From PALSA-1196 sp036833805 (GTDB lineage: Bacteria > Pseudomonadota > Gammaproteobacteria > Steroidobacterales > Steroidobacteraceae): a stretch of DNA of 64,000 nt. Positions 19,420-27,033 of this stretch are shown piece after piece. The stretch's first letter is position 1. The number at the start of each line of letters is the position of its first letter. The notes beneath the pieces were generated by a model. That model was not told the DNA's origin. It ran no database searches and saw only the letters and a list, made by a program, of their open reading frames with translations. The translations under genes were made by a program, and so were the position numbers. Where the stretch lies: contig DAITPA010000003.1 in the NCBI GenBank assembly GCA_036833805.1, positions 5,116-69,115 on the forward strand. Direction: 5' to 3'.

Positions 19420-19829
19420 GCTGTCCCCTCATACGCGCCTCGCCGCGCAGCAGTCTGCGCCGCGGAACAATACCGCATCCAGGCGCGACGCGGCGCGGCG
19501 CCGTACGCGGAACGCTCGGACGACCGGGAGTGTGCTGCGCTCCGGCCGGCGCTCGCATATCCGTGACTGAACCACACTAGCAAGCGCGCCGGCAAGGACC
19601 ACAGTAGTTAATGACAAGCACCGCTAAGATTCACTTGCTGGCCCACGAACTCAGGCGCGGGTTTGTGCTTTCGGCGTGGGCGTCCCGAGGCATCAGAGGC
19701 GATCGGTACCGTCAGAAGAGACGCCCAAATCGATTGTCGCGTTGCCGTGGCGCGTGTCAATGTGCCTTGCAACTTCGAGAATTGCGGTAGATTGCTACTC
19801 GGATTCGCTCAATCTACGAGAAATGCGCT
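19420..19829. other. 410-nt gene-free stretch
   Basis: Divergent intergenic region between the small membrane protein and the GNAT gene. Short open frames exist on both strands but lack start signals, length and recognisable content. No repeat or mobile-element end is seen. Confidence 0.4.
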
Positions 19830-20291
19830 GTGACACCTGCAATTGACGTGCGCTGCGTGCGGCGCGATGACTTTTCGGCTTGGCAGGAACTTTGGAGCGG
19901 CTACAACGCGTTCTATGGCCGCGCAGGCGCGACGGCTCTGCCAATCGAAGTCACACAGATGACGTGGTCGCGATTCTTTGACGAGTATGAGCCCATGCAT
20001 GCACTGGTCGCGGAAAGGTCGGGCGCATTAATCGGCCTGACGCACTTTCTCTATCATCGGAGCACGCTCCAGCTGAGCCCAACTTGTTATCTTCAGGACC
20101 TATTCACCGTGACGGCGGCGCGCGCGCAAGGTGTCGGGCGCGCACTTATCCATGCTGTGTACGAACGCGCCAAGATCGCGGGATCAAGCCGCGTGTACTG
20201 GCACACGCATGAGACAAATGAGGTCGCCATGCGACTTTACGACACCGTAGCTGAGAAATCAGGTTTCATTGTCTATCGGCACTTGATATGA
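19830..20291 (+). CDS. GNAT family N-acetyltransferase
   Basis: 153 residues with the GNAT fold order: an N-terminal RCVRRDDFSAWQELW segment, a beta-4 strand in YLQDLFTVTAARAQGVGRALI containing the acetyl-CoA-binding Q/RxxGxG/A loop, and the C-terminal THETNEVAMRLYDTVAEKSGF with the family Asn and Tyr. It starts at GTG 19830, preceded by an A-rich but weak ribosome site. The sequence resembles acetyltransferases of small amines or aminoglycoside-like substrates, but no substrate can be assigned. Confidence 0.85.
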   Translation: MTPAIDVRCVRRDDFSAWQELWSGYNAFYGRAGATALPIEVTQMTWSRFFDEYEPMHALVAERSGALIGLTHFLYHRSTLQLSPTCYLQDLFTVTAARAQGVGRALIHAVYERAKIAGSSRVYWHTHETNEVAMRLYDTVAEKSGFIVYRHLI

Positions 20292-20351
20292 AAGCACGGC
20301 GCTCGCGCTAGCGGCGTGCGCGCGGCAGCGGAATGCTAAGGCGCGCCGCGG

Positions 20352-20606
20352 CTAGCGCGGCGGGACTCTCTCCTCGTCGTCGGCGTCATCATCTTCAGGA
20401 TGACCCAACGCGTCCTCGTCGTCGACCTCGAACTCCTCGGGCGCTTCGGTGTTCTCATCGATCTCGCGTATAGGCGCTTCATTTTCAGCGTCATGTTCAT
20501 CGTCGCGGTCATCGTCGTCATCTATGGTGCCGCTCGTCGGGTGCTCGGCGAGAAGCCATCTCAGGGATGCAGGCGCGGATGCGAGGATTGCGTGTGCATG
20601 GGTCAT
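20352..20606 (-). CDS. Highly acidic 84-residue protein of unknown function
   Basis: Starts at ATG 20606 with AAGGA 7 nt upstream and a TATTTT-type -10 candidate just before that. The first 24 residues are a mild amphipathic segment (AHAILASAPASLRWLLAEHP); the rest is a low-complexity acidic tail dominated by Asp and Glu (IDDDDDRDDEHDAENEAP and similar runs). No family is recognised. Such proteins are expected to be disordered; some acidic proteins act as DNA mimics or chaperones, which is only a possibility here. It converges with the GNAT gene and is about 120 nt downstream of kynA on the same strand. Confidence 0.6.
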   Translation of the reverse strand: MTHAHAILASAPASLRWLLAEHPTSGTIDDDDDRDDEHDAENEAPIREIDENTEAPEEFEVDDEDALGHPEDDDADDEERVPPR

Positions 20607-20729
20607 GCAAGGGTCCTTATGAAAATAAAAGCGACCCGACTCGCCCGCGTGCCGTTGCCGGGAAGCGAACGGAAACTGAGAAGTGCCGCGAGTAATTGGG
20701 CGCAACGAGAATCTGGAGCGAAGGATGTT

Positions 20730-21587
20730 CTACATCGCCGTTCGGATCTGCCACAGCTCGGGGAAGAATCTAAGCTCTGCAACCTTGGCGAGGTAGGAGA
20801 CACCGGCGCTGCCACCCGTGCCGCGCTTAAAGCCGATAATGCGTTCCACTGTCGTCATGTGATGATAACGCCACAGCTGAAATTTATGGTCCAGGTCCAC
20901 GAGGCGTTCGGCGAGCTCGTATAGGTCCCAATCCTTCTCCGCGTTATGATAAACACCAAGCCAGGCGCCGGCCACCGCTTTGCTCGCGCGATAGGGCACG
21001 CTGAAATCGCGCGACAGATACTCCTCAGGAATGCCGTAGCCACGACGGCTCAGGAGGCGCAGCACCTCGTCGTACAATGACGGCGCCTTCAATACCCGCT
21101 CGAGCAACGCGTAGCCCGCCGGGTCGTGCTGGTGCACGGCAATCATTTCGGCGTTCTTATTGCCGAGCCGGAACTCCAAGGTGCGGTACTGCAGCGACTG
21201 AAAACCGGAAGAGTGTCCGAGAAGATTGCGAAACGCCGAGTAATCCGACGGTGTCATGGTCGCGAGCACATCCCAGATCGCGGTTAACTGCGTCTGCACA
21301 TGAGTAACGCGTCCAAGCATCTTGAAGGAGGGATCAAGATCGTCACGTCGCACGCACTCGAGCACGCCGTCGAGCTCATGCAGGAAAAGCCGCAGCCACA
21401 GCTCTGAGGTTTGGTGCACGATGATGAACATCATCTCGTCGTGCTGATTGGAAAGCGGCTTCTGAGCGTCGAGAAGCTTTCCAAGCTGCAGATATTCACC
21501 GTACGAAAGCGATGCGCCGAGGTCCCAATGGATGGGCTCGTCGGACAGATCGACTTTCTCGGACTTCTCGAAGGGACGTTCAGTCAT
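20730..21587 (-). CDS. kynA: Tryptophan 2,3-dioxygenase
   Basis: Heme enzyme that opens the indole ring of tryptophan to N-formylkynurenine; 285 residues, the usual bacterial length. Signatures: LSYGEYLQLGKLL near residue 28, HDEMMFIIVHQTSELW with the active-site His and substrate-binding residues, GHSSGFQSLQYR, and WRYHHMTTVERIIGFKRGTG with the proximal heme His. The ATG at 21587 has no strong ribosome site and lies 23 nt after the YgjP-like gene, suggesting co-transcription. No kynurenine formamidase or kynureninase is nearby. Confidence 0.96.
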   Translation of the reverse strand: MTERPFEKSEKVDLSDEPIHWDLGASLSYGEYLQLGKLLDAQKPLSNQHDEMMFIIVHQTSELWLRLFLHELDGVLECVRRDDLDPSFKMLGRVTHVQTQLTAIWDVLATMTPSDYSAFRNLLGHSSGFQSLQYRTLEFRLGNKNAEMIAVHQHDPAGYALLERVLKAPSLYDEVLRLLSRRGYGIPEEYLSRDFSVPYRASKAVAGAWLGVYHNAEKDWDLYELAERLVDLDHKFQLWRYHHMTTVERIIGFKRGTGGSAGVSYLAKVAELRFFPELWQIRTAM

Positions 21588-21610
21588 GGCAGCGCCAGCT
21601 CGAGAAGCGC

Positions 21611-22360
21611 TCAGGCTTTGCCGAAGACCCAGGATGGTACACGCCGCCAGCCATCGAGCAATTCGGTGTCGAGACGCTGGTAGTGCGGGCAGTGGTGCGA
21701 AACTTCCTGCCAGAAGGCGCGCGAATGATTCATGTGGCGAGTGTGCACGAGCTCATGCAGCAGCAGATAGCGCATTACCTCTGGCGTCTGAAACATGAGG
21801 CAGCTGTTCAAACTGATGGTTCCGCGTGTCGAACAGCTTCCCCAGCGCGTGCGCTGTCGGCGGATCGCAACCTGTTGATACCTATAGCCGAGACGGCGCG
21901 CGCATTCGGCCAGCGCAGGCACGAGAACGACGCGTGCGCGCTCCCCGAGCCAGCCGCGCAAGGCGCGGTGCGCGAGGCGTGCAGCGCACGCATCTCCAAC
22001 CAGGCCCAGGATCCCGGGCGCAATGGCGCGCGCGCGCAGCGCTCCGTTGCCGCCCGCGAGATGCACGCGCCAGCTCTGCCCACAGGCGGCGAGCTCAATC
22101 GTGCGCGGGGGAAACGGTTCGGGAGCAGCGGCGCGCCGCCGCGCCTGAGCAAGCTTAGTCTCGATCCAAGCGCGGTGGCCATCGAGGAACTGTGCTATTG
22201 CGCGCCGCGAGGTTCGCCTCGGGACCACGATTTCAACGCGTCCGGTGTGAAATACACGCACGGCCAGCCGGCGTGCGCGGCGACTCTCGCGCACTGCCCA
22301 GGCCTCTGCGGCCGTATCGTCAGACCACAGGGGCAATTGCGGTGGGGCATCGTCAAGCAT
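21611..22360 (-). CDS. YgjP-like (DUF45) zinc metalloprotease
   Basis: 249 residues from ATG 22360. The zinc motif is LLLHELVHTRHMNHSRAFW (HExxH followed by a third His), the hallmark of the WLM/YgjP group, and the preceding RQRTRWGSCSTRGTISLN is the conserved segment of that family. The N-terminal half is the YgjP beta domain (RESRRARRLAVRVFHTGRVEIVVP in shorter pieces). Predicted cytosolic; the biological substrate is unknown for the family. A TATGAT hexamer lies 12 nt upstream of the ATG. It is divergent from the ABC transporter. Confidence 0.88.
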   Translation of the reverse strand: MLDDAPPQLPLWSDDTAAEAWAVRESRRARRLAVRVFHTGRVEIVVPRRTSRRAIAQFLDGHRAWIETKLAQARRRAAAPEPFPPRTIELAACGQSWRVHLAGGNGALRARAIAPGILGLVGDACAARLAHRALRGWLGERARVVLVPALAECARRLGYRYQQVAIRRQRTRWGSCSTRGTISLNSCLMFQTPEVMRYLLLHELVHTRHMNHSRAFWQEVSHHCPHYQRLDTELLDGWRRVPSWVFGKA

Positions 22361-22454
22361 CACTGGCCTGCGATCATAACAGCCGTGCGAAGCTTCGCGG
22401 GCAGACGCCCGCCGCGCCGATCCGCTAGGATCGCGCGTTCCGTGTTCGTAGCCG

Positions 22455-23354
22455 ATGGATGCAAGCGTGAGCGAGCCCATTCTCGAAGTCCGCGAGCTCA
22501 AGAAGAGCTACGCCACGGTGACGGCGGTCGACGGGGTTTCGTTCGCGGTCTCGGGTGGCACGTGTTTCGGGCTTTTAGGTCCGAACGGCGCCGGCAAGAC
22601 AACGACCATTGAGATCATGGAGGGCATCCTTGCGGCGACATCCGGGGACGTGCGCTACCGCGGCGAGCCCCTCGGCCGACGCTCGCGCGAGGACTCGGGC
22701 ATCCTGTTTCAGAAGACGGCACTGCAGGACTTCCTGACGGTGCGGCAGAGCCTGACGATGTTTCGCAACCTGTATAGCCGCGGTCATTCCGTGGATGAAC
22801 TCGTGAAATTGTGCGCGCTCGAGAAACTGCAGGATCGCGATACACGCAAGCTCTCCGGTGGACAGCAGCAGCGCCTGCTGCTCGCGATCGCACTCGCCAA
22901 TGACCCGACGGTACTTTTCCTGGATGAGCCGACGACCGGACTCGACCCGCAGGCGCGGCGCAATTTCTGGGAGCTGGTGCAGTCGATCAAGGCAAGCCGC
23001 AAAACCATCATCCTCACCACTCATTACATGGACGAGGCGGAGCTCCTTTGCGATGAGATCGCCATCATGGATCGCGGACGGATCATCGCGCAGGGCGGAC
23101 CGCGCGCTCTTCTGCACGAGCACTTTGCCGAAGTGCTGCTGGAACTTCCGAAACAGGAATTTCCCGCAGCCGCTCGCAGCTTGCCGCTGCGGCTGTTCGA
23201 AGCGGGCGATCGCATAGAGATCACGACGGATGATCTTGACGGGACGTTGCGCACACTGATGGACGCCCAGGTGCCGCTGACGAACCTGCGCATTCGGCCG
23301 CCGAACCTTGAAGATCTTTTCCTCGAGCTCACCGGCAAGGAGCTGCGCACGTGA
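22455..23354 (+). CDS. ABC-2 type exporter, ATP-binding subunit
   Basis: 299 residues. Walker A is LLGPNGAGKTTTIEIMEG at about 37-54, the Q-loop lies in ILFQKTALQDFLTV, the signature motif is KLSGGQQQRLLLA, Walker B is VLFLDEPTTGLDPQ, and the switch His lies in LTTHYMDEAE. This is the DRR/CcmA-type ATPase of drug, lipid or polysaccharide exporters. Its stop overlaps the permease start (TGATG). The substrate is not deducible. Confidence 0.92.
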   Translation: MDASVSEPILEVRELKKSYATVTAVDGVSFAVSGGTCFGLLGPNGAGKTTTIEIMEGILAATSGDVRYRGEPLGRRSREDSGILFQKTALQDFLTVRQSLTMFRNLYSRGHSVDELVKLCALEKLQDRDTRKLSGGQQQRLLLAIALANDPTVLFLDEPTTGLDPQARRNFWELVQSIKASRKTIILTTHYMDEAELLCDEIAIMDRGRIIAQGGPRALLHEHFAEVLLELPKQEFPAAARSLPLRLFEAGDRIEITTDDLDGTLRTLMDAQVPLTNLRIRPPNLEDLFLELTGKELRT

Positions 23355-24358
23355 TGCAGCGCCTGCTCGCCGTGTGGCATGCGCGCAATCTCGAGTTTGT
23401 GCGCGATCGCAGCACACTGCTGTTCACGCTGGTGGTACCGATTGCGCTCGTCGTCGGCATGAGCATTGTCTTCGGCGGACCCGAGCGTCCACTTTTCAAA
23501 GTCGGTGTGCTGAGCACGCACGTGGCGCAAGAGCGCCATCCCTTCCTGCACGAACGCTTCGTCGATTTCGTGCCCGTCACCGACCGCGCGGACGCGATCC
23601 GCAAAGTCGGGCGCCATCAGCTCGACCTCCTCCTCGACCCGCAGGGCGCTGCGCATTATTGGGTCAATACCGATTCGCCGAAGGGCTACATTGTCGAGAA
23701 GCTGCTCTTGTCGGCGGATCACGCCGCGCTGCGCGAGCCCGTCACCGGTACGGCCGTGCGCTACGTTGATTGGCTGTTCCCCGGTGTGCTCGGCATGAAC
23801 ATGATGTTCAGCTGTCTCTTTGGGGTCGGCTATGTAGTACTGCGGTACCGAAAAAGCGGTTTCTTAAAGCGCTTGCATGCGACTCCGCTCACGCCGTTTG
23901 AGTTCCTAAGCGCACAGGTGCTCTCGCGGTTGAGCCTGGTGCTTCTTGTGACAGTCATTCTGTACTGCGGTGTGAGCCCTATAATCCACTTCCACACGGC
24001 CGGCAGCATTGCGCTCTTGTGCCTGATCGCCGTAATGGGCGCGTTGTCGATGATTGCGCTCGGACTTACGATCGCGGCACGCTTCTCGAGTGACGAGTTG
24101 GTAGGAGGCGTCTTGAATCTCATGACCTGGCCCATGATGCTGCTGTCGGGGATCTGGTATTCGCTCGAGGGTTCGCCCCAGTGGGTGCGCCTCCTCGCAC
24201 AGGTGTTTCCGCTGACGCACATGCTCAATGCCGCGCGCGCCGTCATGATCGATGGAGTGGGTGTCACACAGGTAGCGCCCGACCTCGCCTATCTTGGAGT
24301 GACGGCGCTTGCATTCTTAGCCTTCGGCGCATGGTCGTTTCGCTGGCGGATTGACTGA
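23354..24358 (+). CDS. ABC-2 type exporter, membrane subunit
   Basis: 334 residues from the ATG at 23354. One N-terminal transmembrane segment (LLFTLVVPIALVVGMSIVFG) is followed by an extracytoplasmic domain and then about five helices, ending in the ABC-2 signature region (PMMLLSGIWYSLEG...FPLTHMLNAARAVMIDG). It partners the upstream ATPase. Its stop TGA overlaps the ATG of the threonine aldolase gene (TGATG), so all three genes are translationally linked. Confidence 0.9.
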   Translation: MQRLLAVWHARNLEFVRDRSTLLFTLVVPIALVVGMSIVFGGPERPLFKVGVLSTHVAQERHPFLHERFVDFVPVTDRADAIRKVGRHQLDLLLDPQGAAHYWVNTDSPKGYIVEKLLLSADHAALREPVTGTAVRYVDWLFPGVLGMNMMFSCLFGVGYVVLRYRKSGFLKRLHATPLTPFEFLSAQVLSRLSLVLLVTVILYCGVSPIIHFHTAGSIALLCLIAVMGALSMIALGLTIAARFSSDELVGGVLNLMTWPMMLLSGIWYSLEGSPQWVRLLAQVFPLTHMLNAARAVMIDGVGVTQVAPDLAYLGVTALAFLAFGAWSFRWRID

Positions 24359-25392
24359 TGCGCTTCTTGAGCGACAACACCGCCAGCGCCAGCACGGAAA
24401 TCGTGGACGCGATCATTGCCGTCAACCGCGGGCTTGAGCCCGCCTATGGCGACGACCCATGGTCGAAGCGGCTCGATCAGGCGTTCGCGGCATACTTTGC
24501 GACCGAAGTGCGCGTGTTCACCGTCGCGACCGGCACGGCGGCGAATTCACTCGCGCTCGCCACCGTGACACCACCCTATGGAGCGATCTTCGCGCATGCG
24601 GAAGCTCACGTGGTGCGCGATGAATGCAGCGCGCCCGAGTTCTTCTCCGGCGGCGCCCGCATCATTGTCTTGCCGGGAGCGCAGGCTAAAGTGACCGTTG
24701 ATGCATTGGCGCGCGCCCTGGAGTCGAATCCGGCGACCGTGCACACCGTACAGCCCGCAGCACTCACGTTGACGCAGGCGACGGAGTGCGGCACGGTGTA
24801 CCGCATCCACGAGATTGCCGCACTCGCGCACTTGGCCCATCAGCACGGCCTCGCCGTGCACATGGACGGCGCACGCTTTGCGAATGCGGTCGCCACTCTG
24901 GGGTGCCACCCGGCCGACACGACCTGGCGGGCAGGCATTGATGTGCTGTCATTTGGGGCCACGAAAAACGGCGCGCTCGGCGCCGAGGCAATCGTGTTCT
25001 TTGATTTGCAGCGCGTCGCCGACTTTGAATTGCGGCGCAAACGCTCCGGCCAGCTGTTATCCAAGTCCCGCTACGCCGCCGCACAACTCCTCGCCTACAT
25101 CGAGTCCGGGCTTTGGCGGCGCAACGCTGAACGCGCCAATGCTCTCGCACTGCGTATTGGCGCTGCCGCAGCCGATAGGCTGCAAAATCCGGTCGAGGCG
25201 AACGAGGTCTTCATGCGCCTTGCAGACGAGGAAAAAAGCGCGCTGCGCGCGGCGGGATTTGAGTTCTATGACTGGGGTGCGGAGCGCTCGGGCCAAGCGC
25301 GCTTCGTGGTCTCGTGGGACCAGCCCGACGAAGACGTGAGCGCCTTGTGCGCGGCCCTGTCGCGCACAGTAAAAGCCGTCAACTTGCGGTGA
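24358..25392 (+). CDS. ltaE: Low-specificity threonine aldolase
   Basis: PLP enzyme splitting threonine/allo-threonine to glycine and acetaldehyde; 344 residues. It begins MRFLSDNTASAS, the typical aldolase start; AHVVRDECSAPEF and HMDGARFANAV contain active-site residues, and the PLP lysine lies in FGATKNGALGAEA. The proteobacterial subgroup with beta-eliminating-lyase fold fits best. Its ATG shares bases with the permease stop. Its 3' end overlaps the convergent TPR gene by 14 nt. Confidence 0.92.
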   Translation: MRFLSDNTASASTEIVDAIIAVNRGLEPAYGDDPWSKRLDQAFAAYFATEVRVFTVATGTAANSLALATVTPPYGAIFAHAEAHVVRDECSAPEFFSGGARIIVLPGAQAKVTVDALARALESNPATVHTVQPAALTLTQATECGTVYRIHEIAALAHLAHQHGLAVHMDGARFANAVATLGCHPADTTWRAGIDVLSFGATKNGALGAEAIVFFDLQRVADFELRRKRSGQLLSKSRYAAAQLLAYIESGLWRRNAERANALALRIGAAAADRLQNPVEANEVFMRLADEEKSALRAAGFEFYDWGAERSGQARFVVSWDQPDEDVSALCAALSRTVKAVNLR

Positions 25393-26143
25393 TGTGCGCG
25401 ATCAAACGCCGCGCCAGCTGAAAATCTGGCGCCATAAGCAGAGCTCTCTCGAGCGCATCGCGCGCGCCGCCGACGTCGCCGCGATCGAGGTCGCAGCGCG
25501 CCCGATACGCGTAGCCTTCCGCAGCACCCCATTCCGGAACATGCTCCTCAGCGACGCGTGCGGCTTCGAACGCGGCGACTGCCGCCTGCAACTCGCCGCA
25601 GGCGCGAGCTTTGCCGGCCTGCCCTGCACCCTGGGGGCGCTCGTAGTGGAGCGAGCCATCGAGCAGCAGCGCGCGCGGATTGTGCGGCTCGAGCTCGAGC
25701 GCGCGTGCAAGCTGCGAGCGACTGTGGGGTCCTGCAAACGGCGCCCGCAGAGGTTTCAGCTCCGCAACCGATCCCAAGCAAGCCCCCTGCAAGGCGAGGG
25801 CATCGGCCCAGTCAGCGCGCGCTTGCAGCACCGCGTCGAGATTTGCGACACAGCGCTCGGCCACAGCAGAGGCCCGCGGTTTGTCGCGGGCCTCAACGGT
25901 GCGCGCCAGGCGATAATAGGCGAGCGCCGCATAGTAACCTTGCAGCGGCTCTGTCGCCGATTTGGAGTCGAGTCGCGCAGCCAGATTGGCGAGCGCGCGC
26001 ACATCCTCGGTGTAGAACGCGTATTGGATCTGGCCCTCGGTGTCGAGCCATTCCGCATCGCTCGCAGCAGGCGCTGCGCCCGCGACCAGCAGGCAAGCAA
26101 CGCACGCAAGCAGCGCGCGTCTCGTAGAATGTCGGGTGCGCAT
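25379..26143 (-). CDS. Secreted TPR-type protein
   Basis: 254 residues from ATG 26143. The N-terminus MRTRHSTRRALLACVACLL followed by VAGAAPAAS is a clear Sec signal peptide with a likely AxA cleavage near residue 30. The mature part is helical with tetratricopeptide-like repeats (LQGYYAALAYYRLARTV, RALELEPHNPRALLLDGSL, ALERALLMAPDFQLARR). Function unknown; it resembles small periplasmic TPR proteins of unknown role. Its ATG lies inside the CATG that also contains the tatD start on the other strand. TAGTAT sits 8 nt upstream, so the mRNA is probably leaderless. Confidence 0.78.
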   Translation of the reverse strand: MRTRHSTRRALLACVACLLVAGAAPAASDAEWLDTEGQIQYAFYTEDVRALANLAARLDSKSATEPLQGYYAALAYYRLARTVEARDKPRASAVAERCVANLDAVLQARADWADALALQGACLGSVAELKPLRAPFAGPHSRSQLARALELEPHNPRALLLDGSLHYERPQGAGQAGKARACGELQAAVAAFEAARVAEEHVPEWGAAEGYAYRARCDLDRGDVGGARDALERALLMAPDFQLARRLIAHITAS

Positions 26144-26157
26144 GACAGTCGATACTA
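26125..26157. promoter_or_regulatory. Divergent promoter core embedded around shared CATG start codons
   Basis: On plus, TAGAAT (26125-26130) lies 11 nt before the tatD ATG. On minus, TAGTAT (26157-26152) lies 8 nt before the TPR ATG. The two start codons share the palindrome CATG (26141-26144), so each -10 box lies within the other gene's coding sequence. Confidence 0.45.
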
Positions 26158-26993
26158 CAGCGTTCCCCTCGCCCGCCGCATCCGCTGCCACGCGGGCGTC
26201 GCTCATCGATATCGGTGTCAATCTTGCGCACGATAGTTTTGCGGTGGACCGCGACGCCGTGCTCCACCGCGCTGCCGCAGCCGGCGTGGTGCAGATGATC
26301 GTCACCGGCTCGAGCCTCGACAGTACCCGCCAAGCGCTGGCACTTGCACGAGTCCATCCGCAACGGCTCTTTGCAACAGCGGGCGTTCATCCGCATTACG
26401 CGGATGAATGGTCGGCCGGGCTAGCATCGGAACTCGCCGAGCTTGCGCAGGCGCCCGAGGTCGTAGCGATCGGCGAGTGCGGACTTGATTACTACCGCAA
26501 TCTCGCCGCGCATGATGCGCAGCGCGAAGCCCTTCACGGCCAGCTCGAACTCGCGGCAGCGACGAGGAAGCCGGTATTTCTGCATCAGCGTGATGCGCAT
26601 GCGGATTTCCTCGCGATTGTGCGTGAGCATCGTGCAACACTCGCAGGCGCGGTGGCGCATTGCTTCACGGGAACGGCTACCGAACTTGAGTCTTGCCTCG
26701 ATTTGCGATTGCTCATCGGCATCACGGGCTGGATCTGCGATGAACGGCGCGGCGCACATCTGCTGCCGCTGATGCGAACGATTCCGGCGCGCGACCTCAT
26801 GCTCGAGACCGACGCGCCCTATCTCATGCCGCGCGACCTGTCTCCCAAGCCCATCTCGCGCCGCAATGAGCCTGCCTATCTTCCGCATATCGCAGCGACG
26901 GTTGCGCGCGCGCGCGGCACGACACTCGAGAAGATCGCGCAAGAGACGTCTGAGAATGCGCGGCGGTTTTTTAACTTACCTAGTATTGAGTAG
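26142..26993 (+). CDS. tatD: TatD family 3'-5' exonuclease/DNase
   Basis: 283 residues. After a short Ala/Ser-rich lead the protein follows E. coli TatD closely: IDIGVNLAHDSFAVDRDAV, AGVHPH, VVAIGECGLDYYRN (metal-binding Glu), VFLHQRDAH, AHCFTGTATE, GITGWICDERRG, LETDAPYLMPRDL and RRNEPAYLPHI. The DIGVNL start in place of DxHxHL is the mark of TatD proper. ATG 26142 has no ribosome site and shares bases with the opposite-strand start codon. Confidence 0.93.
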   Translation: MTVDTTAFPSPAASAATRASLIDIGVNLAHDSFAVDRDAVLHRAAAAGVVQMIVTGSSLDSTRQALALARVHPQRLFATAGVHPHYADEWSAGLASELAELAQAPEVVAIGECGLDYYRNLAAHDAQREALHGQLELAAATRKPVFLHQRDAHADFLAIVREHRATLAGAVAHCFTGTATELESCLDLRLLIGITGWICDERRGAHLLPLMRTIPARDLMLETDAPYLMPRDLSPKPISRRNEPAYLPHIAATVARARGTTLEKIAQETSENARRFFNLPSIE

Positions 26994-27033
26994 AAGTGAT
27001 ATCTGTAACACACTGTTAATACTGAGATTATAG

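Noticed and set aside
19429..19617. Minus-strand frame with a signal-peptide-like start
   Set aside because: Begins with TTG without ribosome site, and continues as Arg-rich shadow sequence overlapping the leader of the small membrane protein gene.
20400..20924. Plus-strand frame with a hydrophobic stretch
   Set aside because: The hydrophobic run is only the complement of the Asp/Glu codons of the acidic protein, and the frame runs antisense into kynA.
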